Both the position numbers and the translations under genes were made by a program. From NCBI GenBank assembly GCA_033002965.1, contig JAURVB010012868.1, positions 115,584 through 179,583 on the forward strand: a stretch of DNA of 64,000 bases, read 5' to 3'. This DNA comes from Piper betle. Taxonomy: Eukaryota; Streptophyta; Magnoliopsida; Piperales; Piperaceae. Shown here in pieces: positions 22,732 through 34,781 of this stretch. The notes beneath the pieces are model-generated. The model saw only the letters and a list, made by a program, of their open reading frames with translations. It was not told the origin of the DNA and did no database searches. Numbering within the stretch: the first letter of the stretch is position 1; each line of letters begins with the position of its first letter.

Positions 22732-25700
22732 TGCATGTTGGTTGGTCATGACATCACACATTTATAAAAAATTATTTTAGCTAAAATTTGAGATGCTAAT
22801 TTTGTAAGAAGAATATTTTTTTTTATTGAGAAAAATTCATTTCAAAAATTTTAGTGAGGTCAATCCTTCTTAAGAGTATTTAATTTTCAGCCGAGATTTA
22901 TTTTATTTTTAGATTTGCTTTCAATAAATCAGAAAGTAATTATGATTTCACTTCTTCCCTGGTATTTATCTCTTCCAATTTAATGTCTGCCGGATTGACT
23001 TTGTCAATTATTTATCCTTTTAAACCCCAGCGATAATTCTTTAATAATTTTTATACATCATCCCATCCGAAATGATTGACATGCCCATGAACAAATCTGG
23101 TTCAAATCCTACTAACCCCAATTCATGAACTAATCCATGTCCACCTGAAGTGTTTGAAATGAAATTAGAACTGGAGGCACATGAACCAACATCAACATAT
23201 CGTCTATTCTGCCTTCTTTAGAAGTAAAGGATACAACACTTGGACCGCGTTCCACAATCATTCCACGCTTGCCCCGATCCATGGACCAACAAACCGACTG
23301 AGTGTTTGAAACCAAACAGAACGGAGGCCGATGAACCATCACAGATATCGTCTGATTCGCCTTCTTTAGATGGACCGTGTCTGCCAACCATTCCAACATC
23401 TTCCCCAACTTATGGCCACCAAACCACCAGTGTTTGAAATCAAACAGAACGGAGGCCGAGGACCACTACCAGATGATCGCCTAGGCGTCTTCTTTAGAAG
23501 TAAGGATATAACACTTGGACCTTTGTCTAAAACCATTCCACACTTCCCACGAGGATACATCTTTAGAAGTCAAATAAACCACGGATAAGAAGTTGAACTC
23601 CTATGTTTACACTTTTCTGCCGCCCATGTTTGACCCCTAAACAAAAGTCTTCACAGCTTCCTTGGGAAAAAAATCTTGATGTTATAACCACTAGGCTTAA
23701 AGTATAATATAATATGTTTAAATCATGTTTTTAAAATTACTTAATCAGAATTAAAGATTTATATCTTATTTTTACTCATAGACTAGATCTTACTCTAATA
23801 AATATTAAATATGATGCTAATTTTAAAGGTTTTACAATCCACACACCTTGAAAAAATTCAATCCTCAAAATTCATAAACTCTGTTTGTGGCTAACAGCCT
23901 AACCCATGAACAGTCCAACTAACTATCTAATACAAAATTGGAGGTTCAAAGTGTAACTTAATGGAGCTCCAAATATTTTCTTCAAAATTGGTTAATCAAA
24001 ATTTAAATTTTATAGTTTATTATAGTGTTAAATAGACGTACATATTGAATTTACAACTAATAAAAGAAGAAAAGAAACCCATGGTTCTTTACATTGAGGG
24101 ATGGAGATTAAATAAAACAATTTTGCAAGCACCGGATTGTATATTGCAGACAAATAAATGTGCCTGAATATTCCATATTCAATAATGCAAATGAAGGAAT
24201 CAATACGGCAGTAACTTGTAAGCACTCTAGTAGGCTTTGCTAAAGTTTGGTGAGTTATTTATGGGTCCAACTATTTGATAGGTAGTGCTTGATGACGTGA
24301 GATGTGTCCGAATAAGAATATTTCCCAAAGTCCGGGCAAAATGCTCTTCCAACTTCACACACACATCCACAGACCACACCGTAATATTGATTGTGTGCGC
24401 ATGGCAGGTTCGGACCCTGGATACAACTCTTATTAAAGGGAGATTACATGGGATGGTCGGTCGTCCAGGAAGACTTTTCCCGCCACTTCCTGCCGTGTAA
24501 AAACTATGAAGGATAATTTTGTGATTTTAACAAACCGATCATCATTCGTGAATTCTACTCAATGCATAGTTTAAAATTTTGGACTCAGATTAGGTATATT
24601 ATAGAATGGAGTGACTTCAACCCGATCTGGAGTTATTCAGACTATTTAATTTTTTTTTAATTTTCGAAATAAAAAAATTAAATGAAATTAGTTTATATTA
24701 TTTTTTTGATACATAAAATTGACAAATATATAATTAATATTACTCTAAAATATTGATTTAGTTAAATTAAAAAAAATAACATGTTTTAATAATTTTTATC
24801 CTTTGATTCAAAAAGTCAATTATTAAATCGGTCAATAGAGAGTCATTTATGAATTTGATTTAAAAGCCATGGAATAAAAATCAACTCGGAAAATTTTAAA
24901 ATAAAAAAAAATTAAAATTATGATTCAAAGAGGTCAATAATAAACCAAGCCCGAAAGCACCTTGTTAAAGCACTTTGTTATTATGCTTCAAACCGATGTT
25001 TGAGGTTGTGACCTTTGGGTAGACAAAGGACTATGCATGAATTAGGGGTGCCGTGTCGCCTTGGAATGTACAGGACGCCTACATAAAAAAGAAGTGTAAA
25101 ATGGGAAAACAAGATTTTCTCCTTACGTGTGTCCCATGTGTGATCCAAGGTGGCGGACCTAATAATTGCTCCAAATTAAAGCGAGTAGATATCTCATGGG
25201 TTTGGACCGGATCATCAACAGTCATCGTCACCGTTGCGTGCGCTCTCACGGGTACACACACGTCTGGTTCTATTTTGTCTAAGTAAACACGTACACGGTC
25301 TCGAGAGTACATATCATGTGACCCGCTGGCCCAATCTCTGGTCACTTACGAGGCCTCCGGGCCACAACTGATGCCGATGTGGTTAACCAGAATGGTGCTG
25401 GCAGGCAAATCTAACAACATCTCGTCGTCACCTGCTTATATTTGGAAGAATGTTTAGGCGCTCACACCTTACCAATAACACCATACGTACATGATACATC
25501 CCATTATTTATCTTCGCTACAGCAGTTGACGCCGGTGTTGCCCTCACCAAGTTGTTTCTTCGTAAAATTTTTGCTGAGTGTAAAGAGGTAGGACCGGCGA
25601 CGTGAAAGAAAATCTATGAATCAAAACTGCTGAGTGTAAAATTAGAGCCTTCTTAGTTTATTTGGCTTTGGAAAGTTACGATCGTATGGCAGCTCTTTAA

Positions 25701-26958
25701 TTACGGTCTCTATTTGAACACATGTAGCCGTACCTTTTATAAATGGTTACTCAGGTTACATTGAAGAGTACACTTGTCTCATGGTTGCGTCGTTAAAAAA
25801 AGGCTTACATTTATTACTACTGATTTGTAAGTTACAAGTTTCCCTTTCTGGGTGTAAAATTTTCTATATAGACGATAGGGTAATAATCAACAATAAGGTC
25901 TTAGAGATATAATTTGACTCTAAAATTCATTCAGCTGTAACGAAATTATCATTCATTAAATATCCACTGATGGCATTATAAATCCTCAGAGATAGAAAGG
26001 CCAAGTTGTAGAAAGGTTGAAAGAATAGCTTTTCCTCTCGGTCTTATACCTTTTGGACTATATACATGTATATAAATTCAAAATTCAACAATCTCACACT
26101 TACTATATACGCATATATAAGTTCAAAAATCCAACATTTCTATCTATTAATATTGTGAATAAAAGGCGGATAATATACATCCGTCTCTAATAGCCGTTTT
26201 TGGAAAAAGCTATACAGGAAATAATAATGATTGATTAATGGAATATTTTGTTGTACGGTATGGTCATCCCCATAATTTAATTCATATCATCGGTAAAATC
26301 ATACAAAATTTTTTTGTCATAGCTATTTTGTAATATTGTCACTCTATTATTTATGTCATATTGGTCCCAAACCCAGACAAAGGAGGGTTGGTAAGAAGAT
26401 CATCCAAAAATAAAAAATATATATTATTTAAAATAACATGGATTTTAATTCTGGAGGGACATCTGATAATAAAAAAACTATTATTTAGAATAACGTAGAT
26501 TTTAATTTTGAGTCCATGACCCAATCACTTTTATGATACAAAGAAGAACAAAAAGATTAAAATAGTAATTTTGAGTCCATGACCCAAACACTTTTATTTA
26601 AAATAACATGGATTTTAATTGAGTCCATGCCTTTTTTCAAGCTTAACATACTAACTGTTACAATGGTTGCAATAGTGGCAGCCAGCCGTTTAGTGAGTGG
26701 CCCAATGTAAGTCATTCATAGCATCTAATAAAATTAAATCAGTAAGAATTCAACACTTCAACAATCTCTTATTCTAACCACCAATGCACCTTTTCTTTCA
26801 GCACATAGCACTCTCTAATCTTCGCAACTCAATTATTCATATAATCTTCATGAATGAAAAAATCAGGTTACTGTCTATGAAGCATCAATCCTCCATTTTA
26901 AAATTAGGGTTGAGGGCGAAAACAACCAAATTTTTTGGCTAGCTCATGATGAGTAATC
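22732..26958. other. Gene-poor region
   Basis: No gene is recognised. It contains the three-copy repeat at 23149-23570 and short repeats of ATTTAAAATAACATGGATTTT type at about 26428-26620. Otherwise it is AT-rich single-copy or decayed sequence. Short open frames at about 24285-24500 and 25053-25286 have no motifs. Confidence 0.4.
23149..23570 (-). repeat. Three imperfect tandem repeats with a partly open minus-strand frame
   Basis: AGTGTTTGAAA begins units at 23149, 23301 and 23429 (spacing 152 and 128 bp). Each continues with AACGGAGGCC, a TCGTCT/TTCGCC stretch, CTTCTTTAGA and an ACACTTGGACC-like end. On the minus strand two units translate to similar peptides (GMIVERGPSVVSF and GMVLDKGPSVISL), suggesting a duplicated piece of coding sequence that has decayed. 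I do not recognise the protein. Confidence 0.6.
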
Positions 26959-27888
26959 CATGGTTGCATGAATCGGAATCGGAATCGGAATCGGTTTTCC
27001 AGGGAGTCGGAATCGGAATCGGAATCGGTCTGAATCGGCCAAGAATCGGTTCAGTTGAATCGGTCCAAATTAATTTAATCGGTCATATATAATAATTTGA
27101 CAATTTATAATATAAATATATTAAAATTGGGTATTGATGTTATTTTGATATTATTCTGTCTATTATAGTTTCTGATATTTTTAAATATTTTTTAAGATTT
27201 TTTTAAATTATTTAGAATTAATTATTATTTTTAACTCGAGTTAGACTCGAGTCAACTTTTAATTACGAAAATGCCACTCTTTACCCCCGCCGCCGCCGCC
27301 GGCCCGGTCGGCGGCGAGTCTCGCGGCGGCAATGTCGGAGGATGTCGGCAGCCCGGTCGGACGAACAGTCAGCGGCCCGCAGCCGGCGGCGAGGCGGCCC
27401 GGAGCGGCGGCGAGTTGGCGGCGAGTCGCGGCGATTCGTGCGTCACAGCCCGATTCGGTCCGGCCACACTTCGGCGGCGACGTTGCGAGGTCGGCGGCGA
27501 CGTCGGTAGCCCGGTCGGCGGCGAGCCCGGAGTCGGGGAGCACGGCGGAGGGCGGAAACGGGGCGGCGGCGGGCGGACGGGCAGCGGCGGCGCGGGGGAG
27601 CGGGGTTGATTTTAGGTTTTTAAAATCAAAATTACCATTTTACCCATGCTTAAATAATTTAATAAAAATCATACCTAGGGTATTTTAGTAATTTCATTAA
27701 AAAAACCGATTCCGATTTAAATCGGCCGATTCCGATTCCGAGTTAAATCGGTCGGAATCGGCCGAACTCGGCCGATTCCAAGGCCGATTCGGGGCCGACC
27801 GAGTCGGCCCCGAAATCGGATCGGCGCGATGCCGATCCGATTTAAATCGGCCGATTCCGCACGAAATCGGCCGATTTCTGCAACAGAG
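26959..27888 (+). mobile_element. hAT-like MITE with AATCGG termini, copy A
   Basis: This is a 930-bp element. Its left end is CATGGTTGCATGAATCGG and its right end, read inwards, is CTCTGTTGCAGAAATCGG. An 8-bp duplication GAGTAATC flanks it (26951-26958 and 27889-27896). Both subterminal regions are packed with AATCGG, CCGATT and GAATCGG motifs. Inside is an AT-rich part, an inverted repeat (TTAACTCGAG...CTCGAGTCAA, about 27231-27255), AATTACGAAAATGCCAC, and a GC-rich block (about 27285-27605). No transposase is encoded. The 8-bp duplication places it with hAT-type non-autonomous elements. Copy B (56035-56890) lies in the opposite orientation. Confidence 0.8.
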
Positions 27889-27989
27889 GAGTAATCATTT
27901 TTTACGTCGAGCCCTAGCATGTTCAAACCGCCCGGTAGTTTGACTAAAAGACTTACAAGGTTGTTCTACCTAAATTCAGCTGATGAGGG

Positions 27990-28471
27990 GTCGGGGTGAA
28001 CATAATTGGATGAAAATTGATATTAATTAACAATTTGACTCTGTTCCAAAATAGTTCAGCTCAATTTATTATAGGCCCATAATGTGTATATTGATATTTT
28101 AATTTAGAATCAAATTGAAGCGAAATAACTAAATTAACCGAAATTTTTTTAAAAAAGATACCAAAATTTATATTTAATGTTAATTATCATGAATTTATAA
28201 TATTGACATGATTAAATTTTATTTATTTAATATACATTTAAAATTATGTATTAAATAATTATATTCACTAAAATAATGATATATTTTAAATATATAAATT
28301 AGGTTACGATGTAATTCGTCTATTCAGTTACCAAATTGAATTATCAAAATATTTTGATTTAATTCAGTTTGGTTGTAACGGTAACTCGATTCAGGTTCAA
28401 ACACGAAATTTGGCCACCAAGTGAAATTTAGTTTATTCGGCTTGGTTGGTATAACCGAATGCATACCCCTA
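27990..28471 (+). mobile_element. hAT MITE, TAGGGGTG type, decayed
   Basis: The left end TCGGGGTGAACAT (27991) and the right end ATGCATACCCCTA (to 28471) are imperfect inverted copies. The interior is AT-rich, with AACCGAA/TTCGGT-type subterminal motifs as in the element at 32072. The flanking 8 bases (ATGAGGGG and AATGAAGA) match poorly, so this copy is old or its ends are off by a base or two. Confidence 0.55.
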
Positions 28472-29487
28472 AATGAAGACATAAAAATTATGGAAGACAA
28501 TTACAAGGTATTACATTTTAACCTAATACTTTAACTATCAACACTTACATTTAATCACCAAAATTAGTCTCCACTTAACTAATTGTTCCCTTATCCACAA
28601 TTTTAATGGGAGTGGTCATGAGAATCATAGTTTTAAATATTATATCTAACAGCTTGGTCCTAGTCGGCATGCCTAAGCCTTCATACAATTTTAGTCAATT
28701 CATTCACACCCAGATTTTTAATTTAATTTAATTTTAAAACCTAATTCTTTTGTTATAAATCATTATATACCACAGTGAACATTTTCAATATTCAATAAAT
28801 ATTTTATCCATAATTTTAAAATCTTAATGAATCCCATTTAATTTGTCGAACTAAATATACCCTGACTATAAATAAAGTTTAATAAGTATTGCATTATTTA
28901 AAACTTTGGTGAGAATAATTCTTTCTAAATATTCACGACCAAATTTAAAAATTCTAATTCTAATTAAAATCAACTGAGCTGCGCTAAATATTTTCATCTA
29001 CTATTTCTCTCTCCACAAATTTCACCACCCTTTCAACTATTATTACTCTCTCACCAAATTTCACTAGCCTTTCGCTTGATCCCGCTCCTCTAACCAGCGG
29101 GTCAAGTTAACCCTAGTCTGCAACGAGCCACCCTAATCAGTAATTAGGGTTAGCATTTTCTTTTTTTAGGGTGAGCATATGAGTAAAAGCGCTTACTTCG
29201 TAGTCAAGGATTTGTTCAAAGTCTGAAGACACAGACAGAAACAGTTGTTAAAAAAAGCAGCGTAGGGTGGTGGCAGTAGGAGCGTAACCATGGTTAGCTC
29301 ACCACCCAATAGACTGGTAACCAGGTGCCACCTCCTCGTGTGGGCCCCCACCTCTTCTTTTCTCTCTGCGACCAAAACCCGGAAAAGCCCGAACCTTGGA
29401 AGCAGTCGCCAACCACACTCTCCCCCTCTGTACTCGCTTCCCTCTACCAACATAGTCTTCAAACTGCTGCAACATAACACCAGAAAG
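28472..29487. other. Intergenic and 5' region of the gene at 29488
   Basis: AT-rich until about 29050, then mixed composition. No separate gene is seen. An in-frame upstream ATG in strong context (ACCATGG) lies at 29290 and is discussed under findings. No clear TATA box can be assigned. Confidence 0.4.
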
Positions 29488-30235
29488 ATGAAGAATCTTT
29501 ACCCCAAGAGCAAGGGCAAAATCTATCCATCACCTTCGTCGACTTCGTCGCCGAGCCCCCTCCCAGCAAGGGCGTGCTGTCCGTGCTCGGCCTCCTCCCG
29601 ACGGCGATACTAGCCATGGTCATGGTCATGGGGTACGAGGACAAGGAGGCGCTGGCCTACATGCTGCTGAGGTCCTTGAAGACGCCGTCGCTGGTGCTGC
29701 AGGAGAAGAGGCGATGCAAGAAGGTCAGCCCCGCTGCCGCCCACCGGCCCCTCCTTGACTGCCCCTGTTTCGAGTGCTACACCTTCTTCTGGAATCGGTG
29801 GGACTCCTCCCCAACGGCGAGCTCTTCCACCAGGCCATCGAGGCGTTCGAGGAGCACTTAGCGAAAGGCGAGTCGTTGTCGTCCACCTCCTCGTCCAAGA
29901 AGGGTCGGAAGAAGGACCGACGAGCGCTGGAGAAGGCCGCCAAAGCTGGGTCTTCTTCGCCGGTCGGCAAAGGTGCTGCCTTTGGGGGTGACGATGCTGC
30001 TACTGCTCCGGAGCTGGTCGGGAACATGTCGGCCGGCGAGGTGGCCTTCGAGGGGAATGAAAACGAAGGTGGGGAGGAGAACGTGATGATGTTGTCGTCC
30101 GAAAAAGCGGCGGCGGAGGAGGAAGATGGAACGTCGGCGGCGGGGCACGGCCGTGGGCTGGGGAGGAAGGTGTGGCCGGACATGATTGGAATGTTCAATT
30201 CCCGTTTGTGGGGTCTTTGGAATCCGGCTGTATGA
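29488..30235 (+). pseudogene. Plant-specific uncharacterised protein (MKNLY-type), frame broken twice
   Basis: I recognise the layout of a small plant-specific protein family of unknown function: an MKNLY start with a KGK...PSP segment, a short hydrophobic stretch (about 29574-29640), a cysteine motif CPCFECYTFFWNRWDSSP, an acidic/Lys/Ser-rich spacer, and a C-terminal LFNSRLWGLWNP-like end (here MFNSRLWGLWNP). Here it is spread over three frames. The first break lies between 29540 and 29575 and the second at about 29807-29812. Both are losses of one base in C-rich runs, each moving the frame by -1. Only those two bases are missing from an otherwise continuous frame of about 249 codons ending at TGA 30233-30235. 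It could be a young pseudogene, or an intact gene hit by homopolymer assembly errors. GC content is high, as for the other host genes. Confidence 0.7.
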
Positions 30236-32071
30236 ACCCCTAAAATAAAAGAAATGGTTTTGTATTTTCTTTTCTTTTTTTGAGAAATAATAATTTAGGA
30301 AGAAAGAGAGAGAGAGAGAGGGTGGGCATCATATTCTTATACCTAATTAAGAATCGCTTTGGAGATGTAATGTCTTTTTCTCTTTTGCAAAAAGAGAAAA
30401 AAATCTTTTGTAACATTTCTTCATCCTATATGTTTAATTATGTTATACTTGGGTGTAGCTGTGTTCTGGGATGTTGCTTTTAGGGGTGGCATGATTCATG
30501 TTGGTAGGTTAAATGCGATATTTCTCACTCAATAGGAAACTGATATCCTACCCCAAACTTTGCTAGACGCTTTTTGTAAGTGAATATAACTTTTGAACCT
30601 TTGCGGTGCTTGATGTTGAAGGGCATTTTATAACCCTTTTTGTTACCAACACATTCTTCTATTGCTGTGTTACTCTTGAGGATTAGCCTTAAGCATTTGC
30701 ATGTTTAAATTTAAAAAAGGTACTCTAGGCATTTTGTAGATTTTAGGTGCTAACAATTTGGATGAGAAAAAAGGAGCTACAGTTGAACAACTGACCATTT
30801 CTTATTGACATGGACGACCCCCTACCCTAAATGAGCCAATTTTAGCTACCGGGTATAAAAATTATAGATTGTATTCACACATAACATAGGTACGGGTGTT
30901 ATTTTCGATTATAACTTATAGTTGTGCCCAAAAAACTGGGGCTAATTGAAACCGGTTATTCCTCTTTCAATCGAAGCAAAAGTATTTATACCTTAATTGA
31001 TTGATAATACGTAGAAGGTTGAAACGGTGGTTCCGTATTATTTATATGAGGCATGACATTATATTAATTGAGTTGTAACATTTATGTTACCACCAATATC
31101 GGTTACATCGCTTGATGGTTGAGCGGCTCGATATCACCGAGCGGTTGCTTTTATAAGTCCGAGACTAGCGTTTTATCGGGGGATTCAGGTGCTTGAATAA
31201 TTAGTGGGGCCAGAGTCGATAATTGAGCTATTCAAGCCAATAAATTACTTTTTAAATAAAAAATTTATTATCATTCAAATAAGCTCAATTTATAACTTAT
31301 TATTTTTTATCCTCCTCGGTCCTCAATCCATTTGAACTTAGCTTAATGATCTCATTCTGGGTAGTAGTACAAGTGGTCGGCTAGTTTATTATCTTATCAA
31401 CTATTTCAAATTAGATTAAAATAAAAAAAGTATGTTATACTAATATTCATCATCAATGTTTTCTACCCACGTTATGAAATAAAAGTAAATATTAGTTATG
31501 ATCTAAACAAATTAAAAGTAGTTATATAAGGACATGAGTAGAAAACGTGAGCGAAGAACACCAGTATAACATTTTTCTAAAATAAAATAACTATGTATTT
31601 TTTTAACGTTTCAAAATATGATTGAAAAAATGGAAAATTTTATCGTGGTAGAGGCCTCTGTTGTTAGCATTTCATCGATTTATCATTTTATTTATTTTTT
31701 AAAGTAACAATATAAATATATTGATCAATATGAATCAGTAGTATTATTATTATATTTTGTTAAAAATTTAAATTATTATATTCTTTTAAACACTAGTTTA
31801 GTATAAATATACAGGTCTAAGTGGTAGCAAATTTATGATTTTAGCGAGAGTTGTACCTTACTAAAGATTAGTTGTTTACTTCAAATCAAAATTTACTAAT
31901 TGCTAACCATATATCATTAGTTAAAATGGTCAAAATTTGGTAGTGATAAACGGTCAAAAAATTAATGAATGATATGGTAATAATTAATAGTCAAAAAAAG
32001 TTAATCATATCACTTGCACTCTTAATTATGAGAGCTTTTATTCAAAGTATGGTCTAGAGTGATAACTCAAT
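30236..32071. other. Intergenic region
   Basis: It begins with the 3' UTR of the preceding gene (AATAAA at 30244-30249, followed by GA repeats at about 30305-30320). The remainder is AT-rich. No gene is seen. Confidence 0.4.
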
Positions 32072-32540
32072 TAGGGGTGAGCATCCGATTGGTTCGGTTC
32101 CCAATTGACCAAACTGAATTACCAAATAGACATTCAAGGTCCCATTTCAAAATTTTATTTAAAATTGACTTCGGTAACCAAATAACGAAGAATAAAATCA
32201 GGAGAACAACTTGAGTGAATAAAAATATGCCAATTTTATTTATGATAGGAGAGATTGAGAGGGACAAGGGTTGAGGTGGAGAGGGAAGAGCGGGGCCGGG
32301 GCGGCTCAAGTTGGGGGCAGGAGATAAGGCTAGATATTTATTTATATATATATGTAAATATTTTCATTTATTTCGGTCGAAACCAAAATATGTTGGCTCC
32401 GAACCGAACTTGAGAATCATTATTGGTGCTCCCCTTCTTATGCCAATAATCGAACCACATTTATTTTGGAACTGAACCAAATGAAAATTTGATTGGGTTC
32501 AATTGGGTTTTTAATTTTTATTTAATTATAATCACCCCTA
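32072..32540 (+). mobile_element. hAT MITE, TAGGGGTG...CACCCCTA, 469 bp
   Basis: It begins TAGGGGTGAGCATCC and ends ATAATCACCCCTA, with terminal repeats TAGGGGTG/CACCCCTA. Flanking 8-bp target sites AACTCAAT and AACTTAGT agree at 6 of 8 positions. Subterminal GATTGGTTCGGTT and AATTGGGTT motifs resemble those next to the 3' end of the hAT element at 2961, so that family may have mobilised it. There is no coding capacity. Confidence 0.8.
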
Positions 32541-34224
32541 AACTTAGTTTATGTAAATTTGAATTTGGTGTGTATTGTGTGAGTAGATGATCTAATGGGC
32601 GCTATAACGATGGCATTAATAATCTTAATAAATAAGTGCCAACCAAATTTTTAGTAGACATTTTCGAAAAACATGTTTTTTTATAATGTGAAGTTTTTCA
32701 TGGGATCTGAGTTTGTATGCACAATATTTATGAGTATTCACATCGCCAAAAGTGAGTTTTATCGCGTATTTTTAATATTATATATTTTTGGGTTTTAGCA
32801 ACAACAACAGACATTTTTTATAAACTACATTTAATGTGAGCAATTGAATTCCAATAATAGCTAGATGATAAGGGATTAACGGTAATTATATCGAGTTACA
32901 AAATAATATAGCCTTGTAGTCTAGATAAATGAATAAATTTATATGTTCATAATATTTTTATGTCAACGGTTGCTTGCAATAAGTCATCTCATATTTTTAT
33001 CCCTATTTATATAGCACCAATGAAATGAAAAACTACTAATAATTAACTAATAAATTTTAAATCAATCCAAACTGGGATAGCACTTACATCTTTGGTTCGT
33101 GACACTTTTCTTTTCCAGTTTTTGGTCAATGTTTAAATTGTAAATTAATATTTTAAACTATACATGCTATCTTTTATAAAATAAATTGTAAAATTCCTGT
33201 GCGCCTCCTTATCTCAATTGTGTAGATATTATTCCTTTGTCTTAAATTAAAGTAAAAATCAAAAGCAAGGTCTTATTGGAAATCAACAGTGCCGTACAAT
33301 TCTGATAGTCACGAATTATGAAGACAAAAACCAATTATTTTTAGGTTCGTTTGTATTAAAAATGTAAAAAACCTTATGCCTAATCTATAAACAGTACAAA
33401 AATTAGAATTAAAGTTATTATATTATTTCAAGGTAATCAAAAAATTATATTTTAATTATATTGAAAAAGGTTTAGCCATTTCCGACTTTATAGAATATCA
33501 TCACATCAAGTCAAGGTGAACAAAGTAATTAAAGATTAATAGATCAATATCTTGATGGGAACTGATATTTATATATACCAACTCACCTTATTTCAATTGT
33601 GTGGATATTGTTTTTTCCGGTAAGAGAGCAAAATAAGCAGCAGTAAGGTCTCAAGCAAGTCAACCATAAATTTGAAGTATGTTAGCAGCCACTTATGAAA
33701 ACACAAATTGCTAGTACATTTATATTTAAAATAGAAAAAATTTTCACCCCCAATGTGTAATTGCAAAGTTGCAAACATTGCAAAAAAAATAAAATTTTAA
33801 TGATATTGGAAAAGCTTTTACGTCCCTTTGTTTTTTTGTTGTTGTTGTACTTTTGTGTTCGCTGGCAGTCTGGCCCACAAACACATATTTATGTGCACTT
33901 GTCGCGTCTTTTCCCTGATATATAATATAATAATAGTTAATTAACAATATCAATCTTTGTAGCTTACTTTCTAAAAGTTTTAATATTAGTAGCTTTAGAG
34001 TAAATATCTGTGACTAAAAATTAAGTAATAGTTTATGTCGTGGTCAGGGCAGCCATTGATGACTCGTGAGTTATGAAAGATGGGCCTACCACATCATCAC
34101 ATTTCTAAAATCTTAGAATACTTAACTCTTGCTGTCGGCTTGTAATGGAGCGGTCTTTTCAAAGTTACCACTTTGCTAATCCAGCAAGACGAGTTAAATT
34201 CTGATCTTTAAACTCTATCCGTTT

Positions 34225-34575
34225 ATTTCAAGTTTAAGTTAAGTTCAAAGGGTTCGAATTGACACTAAAAAAACTTAAAATATAATATATATATATATAT
34301 ATAATTTAAGATAAAATTAATTATAAAAAATTAAATAATTTATATTTTAAATAGTTTGTTTGAGGATAAAGTATCATATTATCATGCAAAATTATTAATT
34401 ATAATACCATTATACCTATGTAAAATATATAAACTATTATATTTAATATAAATTATTAAGCTTTAAGTTGAGTTGAACTGAATAGAAGTATTTTCATACT
34501 TGTACGTGTTTAATTTAAGTCAAACTTTAACTCAAACGAAATAAAACTGACTGTCGAGCTAGACCAAATTGTTAG
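34225..34575. mobile_element. Decayed AT-rich MITE, family shared with 55365-55810
   Basis: Its right part (ATTTAATATAAATTATTAA, TTTAAGTCAAACTTTAACT, GAAATAAAACTGA, TGTCGAGCT) aligns closely with 55680-55800. Its left part also aligns, more weakly. Ends and target duplication cannot be fixed. Confidence 0.5.
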
Positions 34576-34750
34576 CACGCATCGGATTCAAAATTCTATA
34601 GTATATTTAAAATTCTTGTTTTATTATAAATATTTTACCCTGTAAACTTTCCAATCAAACTCTATGAATAACTCTCCGTAAACAAATTTTGTAATTGATT
34701 CTATTAGTTTTTTAAGGTTTTTTCGAGTTAAGTAAAAAATGGTTTTAAAG

Positions 34751-34781
<31 letters not shown>

